Below, piece after piece: positions 6,279 through 14,908 of a stretch of DNA of 64,000 nt; the first letter of the stretch is position 1, and the number at the start of each line of letters is the position of its first letter. Source of the stretch: Psychroflexus halocasei (lineage in GTDB: Bacteria; Bacteroidota; Bacteroidia; Flavobacteriales; Flavobacteriaceae); contig NZ_FNQF01000004.1 in assembly GCF_900107595.1 (NCBI RefSeq), positions 1 to 64,000 on the forward strand, read 5' to 3'. The translations under genes were made by a program, and so were the position numbers. Under the pieces are notes generated by a model that saw only the letters and a list, made by a program, of their open reading frames with translations, did no database searches and was not told the origin of the DNA.

Positions 6279-7712
6279 TTATTTGTCAATAAATTTTTGA
6301 TAATGCTCATATCTTTCAAAAATTTCATTAACGTAATTATAAGGCTCTAAGCCTCTAACATAGCCATATTTCACAACTTTATTGATGTAATATTTTGGAC
6401 TGCTCAATTTAAGAACTGCTTCCTCAACATTTTCATCCCAAATAAGTGGATCGTCTCCTAATGATTCAGCTAGCTTCTGCGCATCTCTAATATGATAAAG
6501 CCCCGCATTATATGAAGCTAAAGCAAACTTAATGCGCTGAACGGAATCCTGAATTTTATCATGCGCTGCCATCATTTGTGTTAAATAAGCTGAGCCACCT
6601 CTCACACTTTGATCAGGATCATTCGGATTGGTAATTTTTAATTCTTCTGCAGTCTTAGGCATAATTTGCATTAAGCCTTGCGCACCAACCCATGATTTTT
6701 CATGCGGATCAAACCTTGACTCTTGATAAATAACTGAAGCTAATAAACGCCAATCCCAATTTAGAGTGTCATTTGCATATTTTTTAATCAAATCATCATA
6801 TTGACTAATTTTTCCTTCATTTAAGCTATAAAAATCACTTTTTACACGGCGTTTAAACAAACGTTTATTCTTAAAATATTTATTATAAATCACATGATAA
6901 TCTGTCGTTTTCTTAGCTTTCATAATCCATTCATTAACAACTTTAAGTAATTCAGGATTGTTTTGACGTGTTGCCCAAGCTATGCGTTGAGAGAAACTGA
7001 CTTTTGTACTGATATCTAAAATAGGATAGTAAGAAGCATTGATAAATGCGATATTTTGATCAGCTACTGTATACTTAATTTCACCTTCAGCGATTTTTTT
7101 GATAATTTTATCGGCTGACCAGCTCCCTGGAATTGGATCTATATAAATTTCTTCACCAATCTCACTCGATAAATTTTTGATACGATCTGCATAAGATGAT
7201 TCCTTTTTAACAGAAATCGTATCGCCACTTAACTCAATAGGGTCGGTAATGAGTTCATTTTTAATTTCATGCAATTTCATCTGACGCCAGTACTCAGGTT
7301 TTCGTTGTATTAAAACTTGATAAGAGTTGTAAAGTGCATTTGTAAATGAAATTTTTTTCTTACGATCTTCAGTTATTGTAAAGCCATAAGCCAATAAATC
7401 TGCATCACCGCGATTAAGCATTTCAATAAGTTTATCTTCGTCTTCAGCGATAATAATTTCAAGTTCAAGATCTAAGCTTTCAGCTAAGCGCTCAAGCATT
7501 TCGTATTCAAAACCCATTGGGCGTCCTTTATAAAGAAAGTAGGTTGTACTGCTGTAAGTTGTGATTGCTCTTAAAACACCTTCCTTCTTAATGTCTTCAT
7601 AGCTTCTTTGAAATTTTGAAGTCTCAATTTCAGTGTTTTTAGAAGCTGATGTATTCGGATTTTGGCATGCATTAAAAAGAATAATCATGAAACTAAGAAG
7701 TAAAATCCGCAT
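6279..7712 (-). CDS. mltF: Membrane-bound lytic transglycosylase, MltF type
   Basis: A 477-residue lipoprotein with lipobox LFNAC (Cys16). Residues ~45-285 are a SBP_bac_3-type periplasmic binding domain, and ~305-460 an SLT domain with catalytic Glu331 in YQESRFDP and the GAQGLMQIMP motif (343-352). MltF enzymes cleave the MurNAc-GlcNAc bond of peptidoglycan to leave 1,6-anhydro ends, acting from the inner leaflet of the outer membrane; the binding-protein domain regulates activity. It is monocistronic, with 183 bp to the recombinase gene on the same strand. It is the first clearly chromosomal gene next to the cassette array. Confidence 0.88.
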   Translation of the reverse strand: MRILLLSFMIILFNACQNPNTSASKNTEIETSKFQRSYEDIKKEGVLRAITTYSSTTYFLYKGRPMGFEYEMLERLAESLDLELEIIIAEDEDKLIEMLNRGDADLLAYGFTITEDRKKKISFTNALYNSYQVLIQRKPEYWRQMKLHEIKNELITDPIELSGDTISVKKESSYADRIKNLSSEIGEEIYIDPIPGSWSADKIIKKIAEGEIKYTVADQNIAFINASYYPILDISTKVSFSQRIAWATRQNNPELLKVVNEWIMKAKKTTDYHVIYNKYFKNKRLFKRRVKSDFYSLNEGKISQYDDLIKKYANDTLNWDWRLLASVIYQESRFDPHEKSWVGAQGLMQIMPKTAEELKITNPNDPDQSVRGGSAYLTQMMAAHDKIQDSVQRIKFALASYNAGLYHIRDAQKLAESLGDDPLIWDENVEEAVLKLSSPKYYINKVVKYGYVRGLEPYNYVNEIFERYEHYQKFIDK

Positions 7713-7830
7713 AAATCAATTTTTTCTCAATATACTAAAATTTATAAAACTCAATTAATTCATGAAATCCCATTATGAATATATTTAGAGAAGATGAACT
7801 TAGACTGTATAATTGATGAATTGACATAAA

Positions 7831-7857
7831 AAAGGAAGACTGTCAAAGTCTTCCTTT
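7831..7857 (-). terminator. Rho-independent terminator after the porin-like gene
   Basis: Stem AAAGGAAGAC / GTCTTCCTTT with a 7-base loop. On the minus strand the stem is followed by a run of T, so it terminates the gene at 7882-8493. Confidence 0.85.
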
Positions 7858-7881
7858 ATCATATAAAAAGTGATTGTTTGC

Positions 7882-8493
7882 TTAAAACATAAATCCAACA
7901 CCAGCTTGAATAACTGAATTATGAGAATCAGTATCTTTTATCAAGTCAGAGAAACCATAGTTGTAACGTGCATCTACGAAAAATCCGTTATCGAATTTGT
8001 AACCTGCACCAACAGTACCGCTAAAATCAAAATCTTGAGCTTCAGGCAGCATTGTGTCATCAACGTTGACATCACCAGACTCACAATCAATTTCTTCATT
8101 AACCTTAAATCCAATTTGCGGACCTGCGTAAACATTTAATCCTTCAATTAAATAAACTTTAGCTAACAAAGACACTTGAATGTAGTCTAGTTGATATTCA
8201 ACCTTATTAGTGTCGAAGTTAACTCCAGCTACATTAATGTCTTCAACTTCAAAACCTTGTCCTGAGTAAAACACTTCTGCTTGTAATGAAAAGCGTTCAG
8301 AATAAGGAACTTCGGCAACAATACCAGCGTTAAAACTTGTTCTTGAATCAGGGCTATCAAAATCGTCTCCTGTGACAGAGGCAAAGTTGACACCACCTTT
8401 AGCACCTAACTGTACGACTTTTGAATCCGATTGAGCATTTGATGTTAGAATTGTTCCAACTGTAATTGCTACTGTTAGCATTAATTTTTTCAT
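7882..8493 (-). CDS. PorT-like outer membrane beta-barrel protein
   Basis: A 203-residue exported protein with signal peptide MKKLMLTVAITVGTILTSNAQ. The mature protein opens with LGAKGGVNFASVTGDD, the first strand pattern of the PorT-like (OMP_b-brl_2) family. It shows alternating strands through to the terminal aromatic VIQAGVGFMF, where the final Phe suits BAM-dependent assembly. Two Cys are in one predicted loop (CESGD plus none nearby), so no disulfide is evident. Function is unknown; members are abundant small barrels in Bacteroidota. It has its own promoter box at 8518-8525 and its own terminator, so it is a single-gene unit. Confidence 0.82.
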   Translation of the reverse strand: MKKLMLTVAITVGTILTSNAQSDSKVVQLGAKGGVNFASVTGDDFDSPDSRTSFNAGIVAEVPYSERFSLQAEVFYSGQGFEVEDINVAGVNFDTNKVEYQLDYIQVSLLAKVYLIEGLNVYAGPQIGFKVNEEIDCESGDVNVDDTMLPEAQDFDFSGTVGAGYKFDNGFFVDARYNYGFSDLIKDTDSHNSVIQAGVGFMF

Positions 8494-8517
8494 AGTTAAA
8501 TTTTTATTTGTTCATGA

Positions 8518-8525
8518 CAAATGTA
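8518..8525 (-). promoter_or_regulatory. -7 promoter box of the porin-like gene
   Basis: The minus strand reads TACATTTG (TAnnTTTG), 25 bp before the ATG at 8493. No clear -33 at standard spacing. Confidence 0.5.
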
Positions 8526-8594
8526 ACTGTCCATTACTTAAATCGTTCACAAGTAAAGTTTAAAACTATATTAAAAGTCCAGTAGAATTAGGGC

Positions 8595-9461
8595 TTAACC
8601 TAAATATTTCTTTAAAATTTTGTTTTTAGACTGATGTTTCAATCTGCGAATCCCTTTTTCACGAATCTGTCTTACACGTTCTCTACTTAAATCAAACGTG
8701 TCACCGATTTCTTGAAGCGTCATCGCAGGCTGATTGCCAATACCATAGTTTAAACGAATGACATCAGCTTCTCTTTGAGATAAAGTATCTAAAGCGCGAT
8801 TGATTTCCACGCTTAAAGAATCTCTCATAAGTTGATCATCCGGAGTCGGTGATTCAGCTGAACTTAAAACATCGTATAAGTTAGAATCATTTTCACCTTC
8901 TTTAAATGGCGCATCCATCGATAAATGACGACCTGAGTTTTTGAGTGCAATTTTTACTTGCGCTTCACTCATATCGAGTTCCTTTGCAATTTCCGTTGGA
9001 GAAGGAGGGCGTTCATTAATTTGCTCAAGATGTGAAAAGGTTTTATTAATCTTGTTAATAACACCAATTTTATTTAATGGCAACCTCACAACACGAGATT
9101 GCTCTGCCAAAGCTTGAAGAATTGACTGTCTGATCCACCAAACAGCATAAGAAATAAATTTAAAACCTCTCGTTTCATCAAAACGTTTTGCAGCTTTGAC
9201 TAAACCTACATTTCCCTCGTTGATTAAATCTGGAAGTTTTAAACCTTGATTTTGGTATTGTTTTGCTACTGAAACCACAAAACGTAAATTTGCGTTTGTT
9301 AACTTTTCAAGAGCAACTTGGTCACCTTCACGAATACGTTGCGCTAATTCAACCTCTTCATCGGCTGTAATTAAATCAACTTTACTAATATCTTGTAAAT
9401 ACTTATCTAAAGATTTAGATTCTCTATTTGTAACCTGCTTTGTAATTTTAAGTTGTCTCAT
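8595..9461 (-). CDS. rpoD: Primary RNA polymerase sigma factor RpoD/SigA
   Basis: A 288-residue group 1 sigma factor of the compact Bacteroidota type, lacking the long region 1.1. Region 1.2 is around residues 16-50 ([16 protein letters not shown]). Region 2 holds [16 protein letters not shown] and the -10 recognition helix [17 protein letters not shown]. Region 3 follows, and region 4 has the helix-turn-helix [24 protein letters not shown]. It directs core RNA polymerase to housekeeping promoters, here of the TTTG/TAnnTTTG class seen repeatedly in this window. Monocistronic as far as visible; 247 bp upstream is free of genes. Confidence 0.97.
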   Translation of the reverse strand: MRQLKITKQVTNRESKSLDKYLQDISKVDLITADEEVELAQRIREGDQVALEKLTNANLRFVVSVAKQYQNQGLKLPDLINEGNVGLVKAAKRFDETRGFKFISYAVWWIRQSILQALAEQSRVVRLPLNKIGVINKINKTFSHLEQINERPPSPTEIAKELDMSEAQVKIALKNSGRHLSMDAPFKEGENDSNLYDVLSSAESPTPDDQLMRDSLSVEINRALDTLSQREADVIRLNYGIGNQPAMTLQEIGDTFDLSRERVRQIREKGIRRLKHQSKNKILKKYLG

Positions 9462-9662
9462 ATACTAAAAAAGAATATTAATACCGTTAATACTGAATCC
9501 CGCCAATATAATGATTTTAATCGAGTATTCCAAATATTATTTGATTTTCAGACAGTTACAAGGTGTAATTTGGCTGAAAATTAGCTTTTGAGACACAAAA
9601 ACAACATCTTAAATGACTTTAAATTTATTTTATCGTTAACTTTCGAATGTTTAAAACACAAA

Positions 9663-9687
9663 AAAGCCGCTCGAAAAGCGGCTTTTG
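9663..9687 (-). terminator. Terminator after the FKBP gene
   Basis: Stem AAAAGCCGCT / AGCGGCTTTT with a 5-base loop, followed on the minus strand by a T run. Confidence 0.85.
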
Positions 9688-9708
9688 AATCTATGTGATG
9701 TTGTGAAA

Positions 9709-10143
9709 TTATGATTTAATTTCTACAACTTCAAGGTCGAAAGTTAAATCGTGGCCAGCAAGTGGGTGATTAGCATCAACTACAATGTGATCATCTTTAA
9801 CTTCAGCAACTCTTAATTGTCTTTCAGTTCCATCAGGATTTTGAGAAACTAATCCCATTCCAACTTTTGGTTCAACTTCTTTTGGTAAGTGCTCTTTGTC
9901 AACTTTTTGAAACAACTCATCACGAACGTCACCGTAAGCATCATCTTTAGCGATTTCGATTGTTTTCTTTTCATTAACTTTCATATCAATAACACCTTTT
10001 TCAAATCCAGGAATTAACATTCCTTCACCAAGTGTAAACTCTAATGGTTCTCTTTCTAAAGAACTGTCAAATACTTGACCATTAGAAGCAATTTTACCTG
10101 TGTAATGGACTTTGATTGTGTCTTTGTCTTTTACTTGACTCAT
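9709..10143 (-). CDS. SlyD-like FKBP-type peptidyl-prolyl isomerase
   Basis: A 144-residue cytoplasmic prolyl isomerase/chaperone. The FKBP fold is split by an IF (insert-in-flap) domain, as in SlyD. First FKBP part: residues ~6-70 (VHYTGKIASNGQVFDSS, then LGEGMLIPGFEKGV). IF segment: ~75-125, beginning AYGDVRDELFQKV. The return is ANHPLAGHDLTFDLEV. The His/Cys-rich metal-binding tail of E. coli SlyD is absent; the protein stops at VVEIKS. It has its own promoter box (10174-10181) and terminator. Confidence 0.9.
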   Translation of the reverse strand: MSQVKDKDTIKVHYTGKIASNGQVFDSSLEREPLEFTLGEGMLIPGFEKGVIDMKVNEKKTIEIAKDDAYGDVRDELFQKVDKEHLPKEVEPKVGMGLVSQNPDGTERQLRVAEVKDDHIVVDANHPLAGHDLTFDLEVVEIKS

Positions 10144-10173
10144 AAAATATATTTTTCAAATTAAATATTGGCG

Positions 10174-10181
10174 CAAAACTA
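10174..10181 (-). promoter_or_regulatory. -7 promoter box of the FKBP gene
   Basis: The minus strand reads TAGTTTTG (TAnnTTTG), about 30 bp before the ATG at 10143. Confidence 0.45.
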
Positions 10182-10298
10182 TGGTTTATAATGTGTTTAT
10201 CCTCATTAATGATGATTTATCTTTAAATAAGACCGATATTTTTACATTTTCGAAAGAAATAAGACTGCTTTTCTTAAAAAAATTATGAAATATTTATT

Positions 10299-11141
10299 CT
10301 ATCGTCCTAAAATCTCCATGAAAGTTTTTAAATCAGGTGCTAATTTAATCTCTGTTCGTCTGTTTTGCTGGCGACCTTCAGCAGAAGAATTATCTGAAAT
10401 AGGTGAAAAATGACTTCGTCCTGAGGCTATAATTCTGCTTCCATCAACACTAAATTTATCTTGAAAAATTCTGACGACTGATGCTGAACGTTTTAAACTT
10501 AATTCCCAATTGTCCTTTATATATGTATTTGTTGTCACAGGTTGATTGTCTGTATGTCCTTCAACACGAATCATCATAGTAGATTCAGATTGTAAAATCT
10601 TAGAAATATGTTTTAAAAGCTGATAAGCTTTAGGATTGACAAAAGCGCTTCCTGACTTAAATAAGATAGATTCTCCAATAGAAATTTCAACCATAGGTTG
10701 ATGAACTTTCACTTTTAAATCATCAGCGTATTCAGCATTTTCACCTAATTTATTTCTTAATGAAGCTTTGATGTTTTCTTCAAATGCAATGTTCAATGAA
10801 TCTTGAAAATTTTCAGCTTCAGCTAATCTTGAATCATCAACTTGACTCAAAATACGATTGACTTTATTCCTTGTACTTGGGCTTTCTAAAGATCCATCTT
10901 CGGATAAGCGTAAAGTATTTTCATTCTCATCTTGCAATTTTTCAATTTGTGCTTGATACATCATCAAATCATCTTCCATTGATGTTTGATTGTCTTCACA
11001 AATTTCGTTCTCTTCTTGCAATTTTGCTATTTCAGCATCACGCATTTCTAACTTATTTTCAGCTTGTGTCAACTTCTTTTTGGAAACACAACTGACAGAG
11101 AGCAAAGCAAACCCTGACAAAACAATAACTTTTTTCAACAT
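10299..11141 (-). CDS. OmpA/MotB-type peptidoglycan-binding lipoprotein
   Basis: A 280-residue protein with lipobox LLSVSC (Cys18). Residues ~20-80 are a highly charged coiled coil, and ~160-275 an OmpA C-terminal domain with VEGHTDNQPV and the NRRTEIKL ending that contact diaminopimelate in peptidoglycan. It should anchor the outer membrane to the cell wall. The preceding gene upp ends 5 bp upstream of its start, so the two are cotranscribed, though no functional link to pyrimidine salvage is obvious. Members of this type in flavobacteria are annotated simply as OmpA family proteins. Confidence 0.88.
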   Translation of the reverse strand: MLKKVIVLSGFALLSVSCVSKKKLTQAENKLEMRDAEIAKLQEENEICEDNQTSMEDDLMMYQAQIEKLQDENENTLRLSEDGSLESPSTRNKVNRILSQVDDSRLAEAENFQDSLNIAFEENIKASLRNKLGENAEYADDLKVKVHQPMVEISIGESILFKSGSAFVNPKAYQLLKHISKILQSESTMMIRVEGHTDNQPVTTNTYIKDNWELSLKRSASVVRIFQDKFSVDGSRIIASGRSHFSPISDNSSAEGRQQNRRTEIKLAPDLKTFMEILGR

Positions 11142-11146
11142 AAATT

Positions 11147-11794
11147 TTAAATTTTTGGGCCGTAAGCCAAATCGCCAGCATCACCAAGACCTGGAACGAT
11201 ATATTTTTTTTCGTTTAAACCTTCATCCATTGTTGCAACCCATAGAGTGACATCATCGTCAAGATGCTGTCCAAGATATTCAACACCTTCTGGCGCAGCA
11301 ACAACAGCAAGAATATGTAACTTTTCTGGTTTGCAAATCTTATGTAATTCTTTGATACTTTCTAACATTGAAATACCCGTTGCAAGCATAGGGTCGACGA
11401 GTAAAAGCGTTTTCCCATCAATGATAGGTAATGATTTGTAAGCGAGTTCTACTTTTACACCTTTATCAGTGTTTACACGATTTGCAGATATAAAACCGCT
11501 ATCTGACATGTCAAAATAATTCATCACGCCTTGGTGTAAGCTTAAACCAGCTCTGAGTATTGAGCAAATGACAACTTTGTCTTGCAGTTCATGTGTTTTC
11601 TTAATGCCTAAACTCGTTTCTGTCTGAGATTCCTCATAATGCAAACACTTACTGACTTCATAAGCCATAATTTCACCGATTCTTTCAATATTACGGCGAA
11701 AGCGCATGCGATCACTTTGTATATTTTTATCTCGAATTTCATTTAAAAAACCTGTCATTAAAGAAGGTTCATTATCAAATGTTTTAAGGATCAT
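11147..11794 (-). CDS. upp: Uracil phosphoribosyltransferase
   Basis: A 215-residue enzyme that converts uracil and PRPP to UMP in pyrimidine salvage. The PRPP-binding motif LLLVDPMLATGIS is at 130-142, with the RAGLSL segment around 81. The C-terminal uracil-binding stretch is PGLGDAGDLAYG. Length matches the family (about 208-217). First gene of a two-gene unit with the OmpA lipoprotein; promoter box at 11812-11819. Confidence 0.95.
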   Translation of the reverse strand: MILKTFDNEPSLMTGFLNEIRDKNIQSDRMRFRRNIERIGEIMAYEVSKCLHYEESQTETSLGIKKTHELQDKVVICSILRAGLSLHQGVMNYFDMSDSGFISANRVNTDKGVKVELAYKSLPIIDGKTLLLVDPMLATGISMLESIKELHKICKPEKLHILAVVAAPEGVEYLGQHLDDDVTLWVATMDEGLNEKKYIVPGLGDAGDLAYGPKI

Positions 11795-11811
11795 TTATTT
11801 TAAATTTTGTA

Positions 11812-11819
11812 CAAAAATA
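11812..11819 (-). promoter_or_regulatory. -7 promoter box of upp
   Basis: The minus strand reads TATTTTTG (TAnnTTTG), 17 bp before the ATG at 11794. Confidence 0.5.
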
Positions 11820-11839
11820 AGTAATTCTTTATGAAAATT

Positions 11840-12268
11840 TTATGGAATCGTAATGTCATTTGTATCTGGCTCTTGAAGTTTCATAATATCATTGACATTT
11901 GTGATAAAAACAGCTTTTTTTCCGCGCACAGCAATACCGTGTTTAAGTATTTCTTGATTATGAGTCAATAATTTCATGGCTTCATTGTCATAAATCTCAG
12001 GTTTTTTATGATCAAACTTTTCTTTAATAATGTCATGATCAAAATTAATTAAATCTTGAGGAGAATCTAAGTTCAAAAGATCAGCCAAATCACCCCATTG
12101 TGTTTCAGTCAGTTTAACTTCAGATAAATTAACCACTTTTTTGATTGCTTTAGAGGCTTCAGCAACTGCAATACTCTGTTTTGCCATCCTGTTATCAGGA
12201 TGAACATATAATTTTATTAAATTCTCGTTTTGTGATAAAACTCCCATATCTTTGTTTTTGTTTGACAT
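11840..12268 (-). CDS. ArsC/Spx-like thioredoxin-fold protein without active-site Cys
   Basis: A 142-residue cytoplasmic protein. The layout resembles the ArsC/Spx family: an N-terminal strand (LIKLYVHPDN) where ArsC has its CxxC/CxxS turn, a helical middle, and a C-terminal part LLTHNQEILKHGIAVRGKKAVFI matching the family's 'xxxP.LlkRPI...' ending. No cysteine is present anywhere, so it cannot act as an arsenate reductase. A regulatory or structural role is possible. The start could also be Met8 (MGVLSQ). It lies divergent from the FAD oxidoreductase at 12357. Family assignment is by pattern only. Confidence 0.5.
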   Translation of the reverse strand: MSNKNKDMGVLSQNENLIKLYVHPDNRMAKQSIAVAEASKAIKKVVNLSEVKLTETQWGDLADLLNLDSPQDLINFDHDIIKEKFDHKKPEIYDNEAMKLLTHNQEILKHGIAVRGKKAVFITNVNDIMKLQEPDTNDITIP

Positions 12269-12356
12269 ACTAATTAATTTTTCGTTTAAACTATTAATTA
12301 TTTTAGTGCTAAACTATTTTATTAATATAATTTTATATTTCTTAATCTAAATAATA

Positions 12357-13592
12357 ATGAATACAAAAGAAATTGCCATCATTGGAGCTGGAATGAGCGG
12401 ATTAATTGCTGCTCAAAACTTAGAAGAAAAAGGCTACAATTATACAGTTTATGAAAGCACAGATCGCGTAGGAGGTAGGTTAAAAACTGATTATAGAGAT
12501 GGTTTGCAATTTGATCATGGTTTCCAGATTTTGATGACAGCTTATCCTGCAGTTCAAAAATATTTAGATTTAGATTTATTGAATCTTGAAAAATTTATTT
12601 CTGGAGCCAAAATTTTCAAAAATCAAAAAATTGAAACTATTGGTGATCCTAGACAAGATATTTCCTTGGCATTACCAACATTGACAGCTGATATTGGTAG
12701 CTTTTCTGATAAACTCAAAGTATTGAAACTTTCTCAAGAAGTCAAAAAGAAATCTTTAGATGACATTTTTTTAGCTGAAGAGAAAACAACATATAAGTAT
12801 CTAACTGAATATGGTTTTTCTAAAGAAATAATCGATCGCTTTTTTAAACCATTTTTTAGCGGTATTTTCTTGGAAGAAGATTTAGAAACATCTTCAAGAC
12901 ATTTTGAATTCGTCTATAAGATGTTTAGTTCAGGTAATGTTGCTATTCCCAAAAAAGGAATTCAAGCGATTCCGAATCAAATTTATGCAAAACTCAAAAG
13001 AGAAAATATTGAGTTTAATAAGAAAGTTAGCTTAATTAAAAATCAAACAGTTTATTTTGAAAATGGAGATCAGAAGTCTTTTGATTACATCATCATTGCA
13101 ACTGATGCATCACGATTTATTTCAAATTTAAGGAAGCAAGCGGTAGAATGGTATGAAGTTGAAAACTTTTATTTTAAAGTTGAAAAAAGAATTTATAAAA
13201 AGAATTTTATCGGTTTAATGCCAAAAGAATCGTTAGTGAATAATTTTAATTATTGTAACTTATCATCAAATGAGGATGTTTTGTCTGTTAGCGTTGTTCG
13301 TCAACATAATTTCAGTCAACCACAATTGATTGAGAAAATTAAAGATGAATTTGAGAAGCATGCCGGAATTACCATCAACGAATGCGTGAAGCATTACAAA
13401 ATTTCTCAAGCTTTGCCAAAAATGGTCTCTGTCAACTACATGATGCCAAAAACAGAAACGCAATTGACAGATTACATCTTTTTAGCTGGTGATCATTTGT
13501 CAAACGCTTCTTTAAATGCCGCAATGCTAAATGGAGAATCTGCAGCTCAAGCGATTATTCAAAAAATAGAGAACGGCATCATCAATACCTAA
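12357..13592 (+). CDS. FAD-dependent amine oxidase/desaturase-like oxidoreductase
   Basis: A 411-residue flavoprotein. The dinucleotide-binding motif IAIIGAGMSGLIAA (residues 6-19) is followed by the FAD ribose-binding Glu in TVYESTDRVGGRLKT, typical of the phytoene desaturase/protoporphyrinogen oxidase/monoamine oxidase superfamily. The C-terminal FAD motif is YIFLAGDHLSNASLNAAMLNGESAA. No signal peptide or terminal membrane helix is seen. The substrate is unknown; no carotenoid genes are adjacent. It is divergent from the ArsC-like gene and stands alone. Confidence 0.82.
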   Translation: MNTKEIAIIGAGMSGLIAAQNLEEKGYNYTVYESTDRVGGRLKTDYRDGLQFDHGFQILMTAYPAVQKYLDLDLLNLEKFISGAKIFKNQKIETIGDPRQDISLALPTLTADIGSFSDKLKVLKLSQEVKKKSLDDIFLAEEKTTYKYLTEYGFSKEIIDRFFKPFFSGIFLEEDLETSSRHFEFVYKMFSSGNVAIPKKGIQAIPNQIYAKLKRENIEFNKKVSLIKNQTVYFENGDQKSFDYIIIATDASRFISNLRKQAVEWYEVENFYFKVEKRIYKKNFIGLMPKESLVNNFNYCNLSSNEDVLSVSVVRQHNFSQPQLIEKIKDEFEKHAGITINECVKHYKISQALPKMVSVNYMMPKTETQLTDYIFLAGDHLSNASLNAAMLNGESAAQAIIQKIENGIINT

Positions 13593-13798
13593 AAGAAGAT
13601 GGGATATTGATTTTAAGTTTAAACAATTTTAGAAACTTCTATTTTACATAATATAAATTATAGGACAAATATGATTAGTTTGAAATATAAACTATAAAAT
13701 CAACTTTAAACAAAATAGATAAATCTCATAATTTTTATAACAAATGAATTCATCAATGAACTCTATTTTTATTTTAGTGTTGAAAAAAATCTATCATT

Positions 13799-13966
13799 AT
13801 GTTTGGACTATTTAAAAAGAAATCAGAGAAAGAAAAATTACAAGCGGAATACAAAAAATTGCTTGAAGATGCGCACCGACTTTCAACAACCAATAGAAAA
13901 TTGAGTGATCAAAAAACTTATGAGGCTGACCAAATCTTAAAAAAGATCGATCAATTGCCTGAATGA
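13799..13966 (+). CDS. Small Lacal_2735-like flavobacterial protein
   Basis: A 55-residue acidic/basic helical protein beginning MFGLFKKKSEKEKLQAEYKK and ending KIDQLPE. The sequence is what I know as the Lacal_2735 family, a short conserved Flavobacteriaceae protein of unknown function that begins with MFGLFKKK. It is predicted to be a single coiled coil or helical hairpin. The stop codon is 1 bp from the stop of the convergent phospholipase gene. Confidence 0.75.
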   Translation: MFGLFKKKSEKEKLQAEYKKLLEDAHRLSTTNRKLSDQKTYEADQILKKIDQLPE

Positions 13967-13967
13967 T

Positions 13968-14813
13968 TTAATTCAGTAAACCTAAATCTTTAGACCGAAT
14001 CACATAGCCAACACGAATGGAATGAATTTCATCCGTGTAATTGATTAAACTTTCAGAGTAACCATTGAACAACTCTAACATAAATCCTTGATTATTATCT
14101 TTAAACGGTGTGTAATAAATTCTTGTTCTGATGGCGCCTTTCCATTCCCAATTTAATCCTTTCCTGACCATCACCTCTGCTTCTAATTTTTCTGGAATCA
14201 AAATACGAGAATAGGTTAACTCTGCTAAACCTATATATTCCAACAAGTCAGGGTTTCCTTCTTTATATTGAAAGGGCAACCAAACTTTGGCTTTTAACTT
14301 TGATTTTTCTGATAAACTTGTGCGATAACTCAAATGTAAATTGTTCCAACTTCTTGAATAAATACTATCTCGACCGTTAGATTCGTGCTCAAACATCAAT
14401 GATAAAACGCCTGTTAGTCTGTCGTTTTTAGTGTAAATGGGTTTGCCTAAACCAATTGAAGGGTTAAAGTTAATTTCCTTAAAAGGACTTGATTCGTCAT
14501 AAATATTCCAGAAAGATTTTTGACTGTAAGTGACAAATAAATAGGTGTCCCATGGTAAAGTATTTCTGGTAATTAATTGCTTGAAACTGACATTATATTT
14601 AACATCAGCAGATTGTCGGTCGACCTTTTCATTCAAAGGGATTCCTGTGATAAAGTAATTGTCTTTATAAATCGAAAATCGAGACATTTTTTGAATACTA
14701 TCATTGACTTGCTCTCGTGTGAGTTTTTCATTTAGCTCATTTTCTTGAGCTAATAAACTCTGGAAGTTGAATATAAGAATGAAGAATAAAATAAATGATA
14801 GAGATTTTTTCAT
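13968..14813 (-). CDS. pldA: Outer membrane phospholipase A
   Basis: A 281-residue protein with signal peptide ending SLLAQ (about residue 23) and a 12-strand barrel. The catalytic triad of OMPLA is visible: His143 and Ser145 in EHESNGR, and Asn157 in SRSWNN, at the same spacing as H142/S144/N156 of E. coli PldA. The preceding TYSQKSFWNIYD is the family's strand before the active site. It hydrolyses phospholipids that have moved to the outer leaflet of the outer membrane. Single gene; 95 bp to the alcohol dehydrogenase gene upstream on the same strand. Confidence 0.9.
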   Translation of the reverse strand: MKKSLSFILFFILIFNFQSLLAQENELNEKLTREQVNDSIQKMSRFSIYKDNYFITGIPLNEKVDRQSADVKYNVSFKQLITRNTLPWDTYLFVTYSQKSFWNIYDESSPFKEINFNPSIGLGKPIYTKNDRLTGVLSLMFEHESNGRDSIYSRSWNNLHLSYRTSLSEKSKLKAKVWLPFQYKEGNPDLLEYIGLAELTYSRILIPEKLEAEVMVRKGLNWEWKGAIRTRIYYTPFKDNNQGFMLELFNGYSESLINYTDEIHSIRVGYVIRSKDLGLLN

Positions 14814-14908
14814 GTTTTAGATTTTCAATATTAAGTTATAAAAAATCTGTCTAAACTTGAATTTAGACAGATTTAATTTTTAAAAATGTTTTATACAGAA
14901 TAGATGTT

